Below are positions 1 through 7,415 of a stretch of DNA of 64,000 nucleotides, piece after piece. Positions within the stretch are counted from its first letter, which is position 1; the number at the start of each line of letters is the position of its first letter. Source of the DNA: JANQRZ01 sp965214485. Its GTDB lineage: Bacteria; Bacteroidota; Rhodothermia; Rhodothermales; JANQRZ01. A model generated the notes under the pieces. The model was not told the DNA's origin. It saw only the letters and a program-made list of their open reading frames with translations, and searched no databases. A program made the position numbers and the translations under genes. The stretch is taken from the NCBI GenBank assembly GCA_965214485.1, contig CBDCBW010000017.1, forward strand, positions 533,475-597,474. Reading direction: 5' to 3'.

Positions 1-1
1 C

Positions 2-409
2 AAGCTCGGGTTCACCGAAGTGCGGATCGGGTTCGTCCCGGCGATCGTGTCGGTCTTCGTGCTGCGCAAGCTCGGCGAGGCGGCGGCGCGGGACCTGATG
101 CTGCGCGGGCACCTCATCACCGCCGGCGAGGCGGCGGCGGTCGGGCTCGTGACGCGCGCCGTCGCGCCGGAGGACCTCGACGCGGCGACCGGCGCGGTGG
201 CACGCGAACTGGCGACCGAGACGAGCGGGACCGCCGTGGCCCTGACCAAACAGCTCCTCGCGGAGGTGCCGGGGATGGGGCTGAGCGAGGCGCTCGGGCA
301 CGCCGCGAGCCTCAACGCCCTGGCGCGGGGCACGGACGACTGCAAGGCCGGGGTCGCCGCGTTCCTCGGCAAGACGGACCCGCCGTGGCGAAAAGCAGGG
401 GCCGCGTGA
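2..409 (+). CDS. Enoyl-CoA hydratase/isomerase family protein, 3' end only
   Basis: The gene enters from the left edge, so only its last ~135 codons are visible, ending at TGA 407-409. The readable part is the C-terminal half of a crotonase-fold protein: the segment VRIGFVPAIVS, the helix RDLMLRG, the typical AGEAAAVGLVTRAV turn, then the helical C-terminal region ending in a short basic tail. Members hydrate or isomerise acyl-CoA thioesters, mostly in beta-oxidation or related carboxylic acid degradation. The catalytic glutamates and oxyanion-hole residues lie partly upstream of the window, so substrate cannot be judged. A short GC hairpin with a T-run follows the stop. Confidence 0.85.
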   Translation, partial: KLGFTEVRIGFVPAIVSVFVLRKLGEAAARDLMLRGHLITAGEAAAVGLVTRAVAPEDLDAATGAVARELATETSGTAVALTKQLLAEVPGMGLSEALGHAASLNALARGTDDCKAGVAAFLGKTDPPWRKAGAA

Positions 410-431
410 GGAGCGGGCCGCTCTTTTTTGC
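410..431 (+). terminator. Putative intrinsic terminator after the enoyl-CoA hydratase gene
   Basis: GAGC...GCTC hairpin (GAGCGGGCCGCTC) followed directly by six T residues, right after the stop codon. The stem is short, so the call is moderate. Confidence 0.5.
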
Positions 432-454
432 TCTCGGCTCCGGGGCGGGTCGGC

Positions 455-462
455 TATCTTGC
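455..462 (+). promoter_or_regulatory. Putative promoter -7 element upstream of purM
   Basis: TATCTTGC matches the Bacteroidota-type -7 consensus TAnnTTTG with one mismatch, 40 bp before the purM ATG. The same motif recurs before many genes here. Confidence 0.5.
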
Positions 463-502
463 AGTCCCCCTGACCTTGCAGCCCCCCTGACGCACGCAGT
501 CC

Positions 503-1525
503 ATGACCACCTACCGCGAGGCCGGCGTCGACATCGCCGCCGGGGACGAAACCGTTGACCGCATCAAGGGCTTGGTCCGCCGCACCTTCACCCCGAACGT
601 GCTCGCCGACATCGGCGCGTTCGGCGGGTTCTTCGCCCTCCCGACGGGCTACCGGCAGCCCGTGCTCGTCTCGTCCATCGACGGCGTGGGGACGAAGCTG
701 AAGGTCGCGGTGAGGGCCAGTCGGCACGGCACCGTGGGGCAAGACCTCGTCAACCACTGCGTCAACGACATCGCCGTCTGCGGCGCGCGCCCGCTGTTCT
801 TCCTCGACTACCTCGGCACCGGGCGGCTCGACCCCGACGTGGCCGAAGAGATCGTCGGCGGGTTCGTGACGGCGTGCACCGAGAACGGCTGCGCCCTCGT
901 CGGCGGCGAGACCGCCGAGATGCCGGGCCTCTACGGCGACGGCGACTACGACCTCGCGGGCTGCATCGTCGGCATCGTCGAGCGCGACGGGATTCTGGAC
1001 GGCAGCCGGGTCGAGGCCGGGGACGTGCTCCTCGCGCTGCCCTCGACCGGCCTCCACACGAACGGCTACTCGCTGGCGCGCGCCGTCCTCTTCGAGCACT
1101 TCGCCATCGGCGACCGGCCCCCGGCGCTCGGCGGCGAGACCGTCGGCGAGGCGCTGCTCCGGGTCCACCGCTCGTACCTCGACGCGATTCAGGCGCTCAT
1201 CGCTGATGACCCCGGATCGAGTCCGGGGCAGGCTCTCGCGCACGGGTTCGCCCACATCACCGGCGGCGGGATCGAGGGCAACACGAGCCGGATCGTGCCG
1301 GACGGGCTTGGCCTGGAGATCGACTGGAATGCCTGGGAGCGGCCTGCGATCTTCGACCTGATCGGGCGAGTCGGGGACGTGCCGGAGGACGACTTGCGGA
1401 GCACGTTTAACCTCGGCGCGGGGCTCGTCGCGGTCGTGCCGCCGGAGAAGCGGGAGCAGGCCGTCGCCGTGTGGGAGGCGATGGGGGAGACGCCGTTCGA
1501 GATCGGCCGGATCATAAAATTGTAG
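503..1525 (+). CDS. purM: Phosphoribosylformylglycinamidine cyclo-ligase (AIR synthetase)
   Basis: 340 residues, the usual length for PurM, which converts FGAM to aminoimidazole ribonucleotide with ATP in step five of purine synthesis. Family signatures are present in order: YREAGVDIAAGDETVDRIK at the N-terminus, SSIDGVGTKLKVA, the NHCVNDIAVCGARPLFFLDY block, GGETAEMPGLY, and the glycine-rich HITGGGIEGN near residue 250. The start is set by the conserved YREAGVDI motif beginning four codons in. A putative -7 element lies 40 bp upstream. A stretch around positions 1207-1233 (DDPGSSPGQAL) looks like a small insertion in a surface loop. The gene is followed by a palindromic repeat and gpsA on the same strand. 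Confidence 0.95.
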   Translation: MTTYREAGVDIAAGDETVDRIKGLVRRTFTPNVLADIGAFGGFFALPTGYRQPVLVSSIDGVGTKLKVAVRASRHGTVGQDLVNHCVNDIAVCGARPLFFLDYLGTGRLDPDVAEEIVGGFVTACTENGCALVGGETAEMPGLYGDGDYDLAGCIVGIVERDGILDGSRVEAGDVLLALPSTGLHTNGYSLARAVLFEHFAIGDRPPALGGETVGEALLRVHRSYLDAIQALIADDPGSSPGQALAHGFAHITGGGIEGNTSRIVPDGLGLEIDWNAWERPAIFDLIGRVGDVPEDDLRSTFNLGAGLVAVVPPEKREQAVAVWEAMGETPFEIGRIIKL

Positions 1526-1552
1526 TCGGGCCATACGTACCAGCCCCAAGTA

Positions 1553-1582
1553 GTAGGGGTGGGTTTCGAACCCACCCCCACG
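1553..1582. repeat. Palindromic intergenic repeat (REP-like), copy 1
   Basis: GTAGGGG-(t/c)-GGGTTTCGAACCC-ACCCCCACG forms a near-perfect hairpin between purM and gpsA. A close relative lies at 59878-59907 between gap and pgk. It resembles widespread dispersed palindromes that begin GTAGGGGCGGGTTT. It is not a tRNA T-arm because no other tRNA parts flank it. Confidence 0.6.
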
Positions 1583-1598
1583 TCGACACCACCGCCTC

Positions 1599-2642
1599 AT
1601 GCCTGATCTCGCCGCGAAACCGATTGCCATGCTCGGAGCCGGAAGCTGGGGGACGGCCCTGGCGCACAGCCTCGCCGTCTACGGCGGGCACGAGGTCCGG
1701 CTCTGGGCGCGCCGCCCCGAGCTCGTCGGGACCGTCCGGCGCGAGCGGCGGAACCTCGAATACCTCCCCAACGCCGTGCTCCCCGAGCGCGTCGCCGTGA
1801 CCTCAGACGTCGAGGAGGCCGTCGAGGGCTGCGCGCTCGTCGTCTTCTCGACGCCCTCGCAGTCGGTGCGCGCCGTCGCCGAGTCCGTCGCCGGGTGCCT
1901 CGGGCCGGAGCACGCGGTGATCTCCGTCGCCAAAGGCATCGAGACCGGCACCCTGCTCACGACCACCGGCGTGCTCCGCGAAGCGCTGCCCGCCGCCGAC
2001 CCCGGCCGGATCGGCGTCCTCTACGGGCCGAGCCACGCCGAAGAGGTCGGCGCGGGCAAGCCGACGACGGTCGTCGTGGCGATGCCGGACGACGCGGTGG
2101 CGCACGCCGCGCAGCGGGCCTTCATGACGGACCGGCTGCGGGTCTACGTCAACGCGGACCTCGTCGGGGTCGAGATCGCGGGCTCCGTCAAAAACGTCAT
2201 GGCGCTCGCCGCCGGGATGGCCGACGGCGTCGGGCTGGGCGACAACGCCAAGGCGGCGCTCGTGACGCGGGGCCTCGCCGAGATCAAGCGCCTCGGCCTG
2301 GCGCTGGGCGCGGACCCGCTGACCTTCTCCGGGCTGGCCGGCCTGGGCGACCTCATCGTGACGTGCTTCAGCCGCCACAGCCGCAACCGCTACTTCGGCG
2401 AGCAGATCGGGCGCGGGCGCTCGCTCGAAGAGGTCGAGGCCGAGATGAAGATGGTCGCCGAGGGGGTCAAGACCACCGCCTCGGCGAAGGCCCTCGCCGA
2501 GCGCCACGGCGTCGAGATGCCGATCACCGAGGCCGTCTACGACATCCTGTTCCACCACCTCCGGCCCGAGGACGCCGTCTACGAGCTGATGACGCGGGCG
2601 GCGAAGCGCGAGGACCTGCTGGCGGGAGTAGGGAAGGGGTAG
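1599..2642 (+). CDS. gpsA: Glycerol-3-phosphate dehydrogenase [NAD(P)+]
   Basis: 347 residues. It interconverts dihydroxyacetone phosphate and sn-glycerol 3-phosphate, supplying the phospholipid backbone. The Rossmann motif MLGAGSWGTALAHSLA stands at residues 10-25, followed by the HEVRLWARR adenosine-binding strand. The central segments GPSHAEEV and GVEIAGSVKNVMALAAGM (with the catalytic Lys in SVKN) are intact, as is FSGLAGLGDLIVTCFSRHSRNR in the C-terminal helical domain. The sequence ends with the family-typical PITEAVYDILF helix. The start at 1599 leaves six residues before the first beta strand. It is complete and shows no signs of decay. Confidence 0.95.
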   Translation: MPDLAAKPIAMLGAGSWGTALAHSLAVYGGHEVRLWARRPELVGTVRRERRNLEYLPNAVLPERVAVTSDVEEAVEGCALVVFSTPSQSVRAVAESVAGCLGPEHAVISVAKGIETGTLLTTTGVLREALPAADPGRIGVLYGPSHAEEVGAGKPTTVVVAMPDDAVAHAAQRAFMTDRLRVYVNADLVGVEIAGSVKNVMALAAGMADGVGLGDNAKAALVTRGLAEIKRLGLALGADPLTFSGLAGLGDLIVTCFSRHSRNRYFGEQIGRGRSLEEVEAEMKMVAEGVKTTASAKALAERHGVEMPITEAVYDILFHHLRPEDAVYELMTRAAKREDLLAGVGKG

Positions 2643-2817
2643 GGTTCGGGCGTGGGGGAATGGAGGGAATGGGGAGGTCTCAAGGTGCAGCATAGGGCGG
2701 GGTCTGCGAGGGGTGAGCTCCCTCCTCCCTCCCGTGGCTCGCCCGCCCTCGTCCTCCCAATTCCCACGCCCTTCCTGCCCTCCCGAAACCTCGGCCCGCC
2801 TCAGCCATATTCCCGCC
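2643..2817 (+). other. Purine- then pyrimidine-rich intergenic leader
   Basis: This 175-bp gap begins with two copies of the 9-bp unit GGGAATGGA (around 2657-2674) and continues into a C/T-rich tract before the next start codon. It resembles, in reduced form, the larger repeat modules at 12382, 21309 and 40832. A CATATT hexamer sits only 10 bp before the ATG, which is too close for a normal -7 element, so no promoter is called. Confidence 0.4.
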
Positions 2818-3477
2818 ATGGACCTGTCAGACATCAAGCGGTACGTCAGCTTCGGCGAGGGGCAGCACATCGAGTTCAAGCGGCGCGCGCCCCGGCCCGA
2901 GCGCATCGCCAAAGAGGTGATCGCGCTGGCGAACGCGCGCGGCGGCAAGCTCTTCGTCGGGGTCGACGACGACGGGACGATCCGCGGGGTGCGCGACGTG
3001 GCGGAGGAGACGTTCGCCTTCCGCCAAGCCCTCGCCGCGCACTGCGACCCGCCGGTGCCGTACACGATGGAGCAGGTGGCGCTCACTCACAAGCGCGAGG
3101 TCCTGGTGGTGGACGTGCCCGAGAGCGGCGCGAAGCCGCACTACCTCGTCGGCGCGGCGAACGGGACCGGGCGGAGCCGGACGCCCTACGTCCGCGTCGC
3201 CGATCAGAGCATCGAGGCGAGCCGCGAGGCCGTCCGGCTGATGAAGCACGAGCGCGCCCCCGGCGACGTCCGCTTCGAGTTCGGCGACAAGGAGCGCGTC
3301 CTGATGCGCTACCTCGACCGCCACGAGCAGATCACCGTCGAGGGCTTCGCCCGCCTCGTCGACATCCCGAAGCGGCGGGCCTCGCAGACCCTCGTCCTCC
3401 TCGCCAAAGCGAACCTCTTGCAGCTCCACCCGCGCGAGGGGAACGACTACTTCACCCTCGCCTACGACGCGGAATAG
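2818..3477 (+). CDS. AlbA_2 (Schlafen-type) domain ATP-binding protein
   Basis: 219 residues from the ATG at 2818. That start is chosen because upstream sequence in frame is low-complexity Pro/Ser and MDLSDIKRYVSFGEG is a natural N-terminus. Residues about 10-110 form an AlbA_2 domain: GEGQHIEFKRR, a helix KEVIALANARGGKLFVGVDDDG (the NARGG-FVGVDDDG core is diagnostic) and the GVRDV turn. The C-terminal part looks like a winged helix (VLMRYLDRHEQITVEGFARL...KRRASQTLVLLAKANLL). Such proteins are putative nucleic-acid-binding regulators. The partner and target are unknown. No operon partner: the downstream gene is convergent. Confidence 0.75.
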   Translation: MDLSDIKRYVSFGEGQHIEFKRRAPRPERIAKEVIALANARGGKLFVGVDDDGTIRGVRDVAEETFAFRQALAAHCDPPVPYTMEQVALTHKREVLVVDVPESGAKPHYLVGAANGTGRSRTPYVRVADQSIEASREAVRLMKHERAPGDVRFEFGDKERVLMRYLDRHEQITVEGFARLVDIPKRRASQTLVLLAKANLLQLHPREGNDYFTLAYDAE

Positions 3478-3576
3478 TGCGGCGGACGGGTTGCGGTAGG
3501 CGGAGCGAGGTAGAGACACGACGTGCCGCGCCGTGCCCCGACGTGTTCCGGGGAGCGGGCCGCAGGAGGGAGGCGG

Positions 3577-3849
3577 TTACGCCTGAGCGAGGTAGGCGTC
3601 GAGCGCCTCCTCGGTCTCGATCACGCGGTCGTGCCGGAGCAGCTCAGGGTGCTGCTGGCCCTCGGTGTAGCCCGTCGGCAGCCCGGTCCGCTTGCTGACG
3701 ACCCACGAGTGGAGCGGGTCGCGCGGCCGCCCGTTCATCACGAACATCGCCGGCACCCCAAGCCGGGCGGCCACCGCCCCGTAGGTGGCGCGCATCCGCC
3801 CCTGTTCGAGCGTGAGCAGGAGGTGCGTGAGATCGTCGAGTTCGGGCAT
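3577..3849 (-). CDS. Small MGMT/ATL-like domain protein
   Basis: 90 residues from ATG 3849. A TTG at 3864 would extend it five residues but lies only 8 bp from the -7 element, so ATG is preferred. The sequence MRATYGAVAARLGVPAMFV followed by RPRDPLHSWVVSKRTGLPTGY resembles the winged-helix half of O6-alkylguanine transferase-like proteins. In those proteins the 'ATYG.VA' helix precedes a 'P..WV' strand. The PCHR active-site cysteine motif is absent, as in alkyltransferase-like proteins, so a role as a damaged-base binder is possible but unproven. It is monocistronic and convergent with the AlbA_2 gene. Confidence 0.5.
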   Translation of the reverse strand: MPELDDLTHLLLTLEQGRMRATYGAVAARLGVPAMFVMNGRPRDPLHSWVVSKRTGLPTGYTEGQQHPELLRHDRVIETEEALDAYLAQA

Positions 3850-3871
3850 GGGTGGATCGGGCAAGATCAGG

Positions 3872-3880
3872 AAAAAGTAC
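3872..3880 (-). promoter_or_regulatory. Putative -7 element for the MGMT-like gene
   Basis: On the minus strand this reads TACTTTTTC, matching TAnnTTTs, 23 bp upstream of the ATG at 3849. Confidence 0.5.
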
Positions 3881-3907
3881 GGAAGGAAGGAAAAATGAAA
3901 TAGCCGT

Positions 3908-3931
3908 TTTTGCAGACAGTTTTGCAGACAG
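3908..3931 (+). repeat. 12-bp tandem duplication in the parC upstream region
   Basis: Two exact head-to-tail copies of TTTTGCAGACAG. They lie in the 378-bp gap between the MGMT-like gene and parC, which otherwise shows no coding pattern. Function unknown; it could be an operator pair or a chance duplication. Confidence 0.55.
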
Positions 3932-4086
3932 TCCCCTTCGATGTGGGGAGGCCGCTTCCCGAACCGGCAGCGCAGGCTCGCAGCGTCGGAGCGACCGGAA
4001 GGGAAGCGGGGGGCGTCCTGCGAGCAACCGGCCCTCGCTCTGGATCAGTCGAGGCGGAGGTGACACGGGTTGACACCCTCGTGTGG

Positions 4087-4094
4087 TATGTTGC
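4087..4094 (+). promoter_or_regulatory. Possible distal promoter element for parC
   Basis: TATGTTGC resembles the -7 motif used elsewhere in this window, but it would give a 5' leader of about 140 nt before the ATG at 4243. No better candidate is visible closer to the start. Confidence 0.3.
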
Positions 4095-4242
4095 AGGCTC
4101 CGGCGCGCGCGACGGGTACGCTCGGGTCGCCCCCGTGTGTGCCGTTATTGCAAGGAGACTAACCATCAGCCTCTTGCCCGCAGGCCGGCCCGCCACCCCG
4201 CTGCAGTCCATCCCCACTCGGCCGTCCGAAATCCGAAATCGC

Positions 4243-6579
4243 ATGCCCGTCGTCGACGTCATCCCCCTCCACGAGACCGCGAAGGAGCGCTACCTCAACT
4301 ACGCGCTCTCGGTCATCACCTCGCGCGCGCTGCCCGACATCCGCGACGGCCTCAAGCCGGTGCAGCGCCGCATCCTGCACGCGATGCACAAGGACCTCCG
4401 GCTCACCCCGGATGCCCGCTTCCGCAAGAGCGCGACGGTGGTCGGCTCGGTGATGGGGCAGTACCACCCTCACGGCGACACCGCGATCTACGACGCGATG
4501 GTCCGGATGGCGCAGCCGTTCAGCCTGCGCGCCCCGCTCGTCGACGGGCACGGCAACTTCGGCTCGCTCGACGGCGACAACCCGGCGGCGATGCGCTACA
4601 CCGAGGCCCGGCTCACGCCGCTCGGCGCGTCGTTCTCGGACGAGATCCGCAAGAGGACCGTCCCGTTCCGCCCCAACTACGACGGGACCTTGTTCGAGCC
4701 GGTCGTCCTCCCGGCGCCCTTCCCGAACCTGCTCGTCAACGGTGCCACCGGCATCGCCGTCGGAATGGCAACGAACATGCCGCCGCACAACCTCGGCGAA
4801 GTCATCGACGCGGCGGTCTACCTCATCGGCAGCCCCAACGCGCGCACCGCGACGCTCGTCGAGAAGTTCATCCCGGCCCCGGACTTCCCGACCGGCGGGC
4901 GCATCCTCAACACGCCCGAGGAGTTGCTCGCGATCTACGAAACCGGCGAGGGCGCGGTCGACCTCCGCGGCGGCTACGAGCTCGAAGGCAAGGGCAAGGT
5001 CATCCTGACCTCGGTGCCCTACGGCCTCGCGAAGGGCGACCTGATCGAGAAGATCGCCGAGCACATCCGCACCGGCAAGGTCCCGCAGATCGTCGACATC
5101 CGCGACGAGAGCACCGACGAGGTCCGGGTCGTGCTCGAGATCAAGCGCGGGGCCGACGCCGAGGCGGCGCTCGCCTACCTCTTCAAGCACACGCCGCTCC
5201 AGACCCGGTTCCACGTCAACATGACGTGCCTCGTCCCGACCGAAAACCCCGAGGTCGCCGCGCCCCAAAAGGTGAACCTCCGCCAGGCGCTGCAAGCGTT
5301 TCTCGACTTCCGGTTCGAGGTCGTCACCAAGCGGCTGCGCTTCGACCTGGAGCTGCTCGAAAAGCGCATCTGGATCTTGAAGGGCTTCGTCAAGATCTTC
5401 GACGCGCTCGACGAGGCGATCAAGCTCATCCGAAGCTCGAAGAACAAGGCCGACGCGGGGCAGCGCCTGATGCACCGCTTCGGGATCGACGACGTGCAGG
5501 CCGACGCGATCCTGGAGATCAAGCTCTACCGGCTCGCCCGGCTAGAGGTCGACGCCATCCGCGCCGAGCTCGCCGAGAAGGAAAAAGCAGCCGCCGCGCT
5601 GCGCAAACTCCTCGGCGACGAGAAGGGGCTGTGGACGCTCATCAAGAAGGAGCTTCGCGCCCTCCGCAAGCAGTTCGCGACCGACCGGCTTTCCGAGGTC
5701 GTCGGCCCCGACGCCGTGCTCGAATACTCGGCCGAGGACTACATCACCAAGGAGGACGTCTACGTCATCGTGACGCGCGACGGGTGGGTCAAGCGCCAGC
5801 GAAGCTACACCGAGATGGGCGCGATCCGCGTCCGCGACGGCGACGAGGTCGCCTACGCCCTCGCCGGCTCGACGCGCGCGACGGTCGCCTTCTTCACGAG
5901 CGCGGGCCGCGTCTTCACCGCCCGCATCGACGACCTGGGGCAGACGACCGGCTACGGCGACCCCGTTCAGAAGTACTTCGACTTCAAGGACAAGGAGCAC
6001 GTCGTCGGCGTGATCTCACTCGACGAGCGCGTGCTGCCCGACCCCGCACCCGCCTCGGAGGTGGAGCCCGAGCTGTTCAGCGGCGACGGCGCGCCGCCGG
6101 ATGTCGAGGTCGGCCCGTTCGGCGTCGCGCTCTCGGACGACGGGATGGCGGTGCGCTTCACGCTCGACGCCTTCGCCGAGCCGTCGAACAAGAACGGCCG
6201 CGTGTTCATGCGCGTCGGCAAGGGCAGCCGGATCGTCGGGGTGAGCGTGAGCCGGGGCGACGAGAACGTGTGCCTCGCCTCGCGCGAAGGCCGGGCGCTG
6301 ATCTTCCCGGCCTACCAGGTCCCGGTCTTCAAGAACGCCGCCAAGGGCGTCATCGCGATGCGGCTCGACGAGCGTGACCGCCTGCTCGGGTTCGTCCTGT
6401 CGGACGCCGCGCGCGAGGGCTTCGAGGTCGAGACGAACCGGGGCCGAACCGAGATCGTGCGGACGACCAAGTTCGAGGTCTCGAACCGGGGCAACAAGGG
6501 CAAGAACGTGATTCAGCGCGGGACGCTCCGCCGCGTCGTCCCGCCGCCCGTCGAGCTCCACCTGAACGGTAATGGCTAA
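4243..6579 (+). CDS. parC: DNA topoisomerase IV (type IIA) subunit A
   Basis: 778 residues. The frame is open further upstream but lacks topoisomerase homology, and the conserved HETAKERYLNYALSVI block begins ten residues after ATG 4243. This is the DNA cleavage/religation subunit: SRALPDIRDGLKPVQRRIL, the QYHPHGDTAIYDAMVRMAQ helix, and catalytic Tyr119 in MRYTEARLT. The coiled-coil tower follows, and the C-terminal region shows beta-pinwheel-type repeats without a canonical QRRGGKG gyrase box. This favours ParC over GyrA. It works with the B subunit encoded at 8611-10542 to decatenate chromosomes. The intervening Uma2 and HEAT-like genes are unusual for a parC/parE pair. Confidence 0.88.
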   Translation: MPVVDVIPLHETAKERYLNYALSVITSRALPDIRDGLKPVQRRILHAMHKDLRLTPDARFRKSATVVGSVMGQYHPHGDTAIYDAMVRMAQPFSLRAPLVDGHGNFGSLDGDNPAAMRYTEARLTPLGASFSDEIRKRTVPFRPNYDGTLFEPVVLPAPFPNLLVNGATGIAVGMATNMPPHNLGEVIDAAVYLIGSPNARTATLVEKFIPAPDFPTGGRILNTPEELLAIYETGEGAVDLRGGYELEGKGKVILTSVPYGLAKGDLIEKIAEHIRTGKVPQIVDIRDESTDEVRVVLEIKRGADAEAALAYLFKHTPLQTRFHVNMTCLVPTENPEVAAPQKVNLRQALQAFLDFRFEVVTKRLRFDLELLEKRIWILKGFVKIFDALDEAIKLIRSSKNKADAGQRLMHRFGIDDVQADAILEIKLYRLARLEVDAIRAELAEKEKAAAALRKLLGDEKGLWTLIKKELRALRKQFATDRLSEVVGPDAVLEYSAEDYITKEDVYVIVTRDGWVKRQRSYTEMGAIRVRDGDEVAYALAGSTRATVAFFTSAGRVFTARIDDLGQTTGYGDPVQKYFDFKDKEHVVGVISLDERVLPDPAPASEVEPELFSGDGAPPDVEVGPFGVALSDDGMAVRFTLDAFAEPSNKNGRVFMRVGKGSRIVGVSVSRGDENVCLASREGRALIFPAYQVPVFKNAAKGVIAMRLDERDRLLGFVLSDAAREGFEVETNRGRTEIVRTTKFEVSNRGNKGKNVIQRGTLRRVVPPPVELHLNGNG

Positions 6580-7285
6580 TCCGGCGTGTCACGCGCTCGA
6601 CCAGACCCGCACTTCAATGCCTTCGACTTCGCTTCCACCGACCGCCCGTCCGCTCCTCAACTCGCCGACCCTGCCGCGCCACCTTCGCGCGCTGCGCGAG
6701 GTACTCGACGAAGAAGAGGCGCGCCGCGAGCGGTTCATCGAGAACGTCTCGCCGAGCGAGAAAGCCGAGTTCATCAACGGACACGTCATCGTGCATTCGC
6801 CCACGATGCATTGGCACAACTGCGTCGCGGATCGACTGCTTGTTTTGCTCTCCACACACGTTGACCTGCACGGCCTCGGTACGGTCGTCGGCAGCAGGGC
6901 GCTGGTCTCGCTCACCCGGAACGACTACGAGCCGGACGTGTGTTTCTTCGGTCGGGAGAAGGCAGGAGAAATCACGGGCGACACGCTGCGCTACCCTGCG
7001 CCCGACTTGGTGGTCGAAGTCTTGAGCCCGAGCACCGAGGCGACGGACCGGGGCGTGAAGCTCGAAGACTATGCCGCCCACGGCGTTGCCGAATACTGGA
7101 TCTTCGACCCCGAAGCCGAGACGGTCGAGGTCTACCTCCTCGACGGCGAGACCTACGCGCTCCGGCTGAAGTCGGACCACGGCACCCTCGCCAGTGCCGC
7201 CGTCCCCGGTTTCGCCGTCCCCGTCCGCGCCGCCTTCGACGACGCCGTAAACCTCGACGCCCTCCGCACGCTCCTCGCCGCCTAA
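6572..7285 (+). CDS. Uma2 family (DUF820) endonuclease-like protein
   Basis: 237 residues if started at ATG 6572, which overlaps the parC stop by 8 bp; ATG 6617 is an alternative 15 codons on. It has the PD-(D/E)XK-like Uma2 fold: EFINGHVIVHSPTMHWHN at the N-terminus, YEPDVCFFGR, the strand PAPDLVVEVLSPST containing the catalytic Asp/Glu pair, then KLEDYAAHGVAEYWIFDPEAETVEVY. These proteins are abundant in cyanobacteria and Rhodothermota and their biological role is unclear. They are often mobile, and here the gene is inserted between parC and parE. A decayed second Uma2 follows. Confidence 0.85.
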   Translation: MANPACHALDQTRTSMPSTSLPPTARPLLNSPTLPRHLRALREVLDEEEARRERFIENVSPSEKAEFINGHVIVHSPTMHWHNCVADRLLVLLSTHVDLHGLGTVVGSRALVSLTRNDYEPDVCFFGREKAGEITGDTLRYPAPDLVVEVLSPSTEATDRGVKLEDYAAHGVAEYWIFDPEAETVEVYLLDGETYALRLKSDHGTLASAAVPGFAVPVRAAFDDAVNLDALRTLLAA

Positions 7286-7319
7286 ACCGATGTAGGCTCA
7301 CAAACCTGCTCTCCAGCCG

Positions 7320-7412
7320 ATGCGCTACCGCTGGAGCCGCGTGCAATACGATCAGACCGTGACCACTCCTCACACTGCGGTGCCCATCGCCGTCGAAGAC
7401 CTGCTTCCGTAA
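7320..7412 (+). pseudogene. Remnant of a second Uma2 gene with an internal deletion
   Basis: A 30-codon frame whose first part, RYRWSRVQYDQTV, resembles the N-terminus of many Uma2 proteins ('R-(F/W)-(T/S)-R-x-(Q/E)-Y-x-x-(M/T)-V'). Its end, AVPIAVEDLLP, resembles their usual C-terminal tail. The ~150 residues that should lie between are missing. This reads as an internally deleted copy rather than a functional micropeptide, but the fragment is short. Confidence 0.4.
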
Positions 7413-7415
7413 GTC

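Noticed and set aside
1553..1582. T-arm of a tRNA between purM and gpsA
   Set aside because: No acceptor, D or anticodon arms flank it, and a similar palindrome exists at 59878.
4070..4092. TTGACA plus TATGTT as a classical sigma-70 promoter for parC
   Set aside because: The spacer is only 11 bp, too short; only the TATGTTGC part is kept as a weak candidate.
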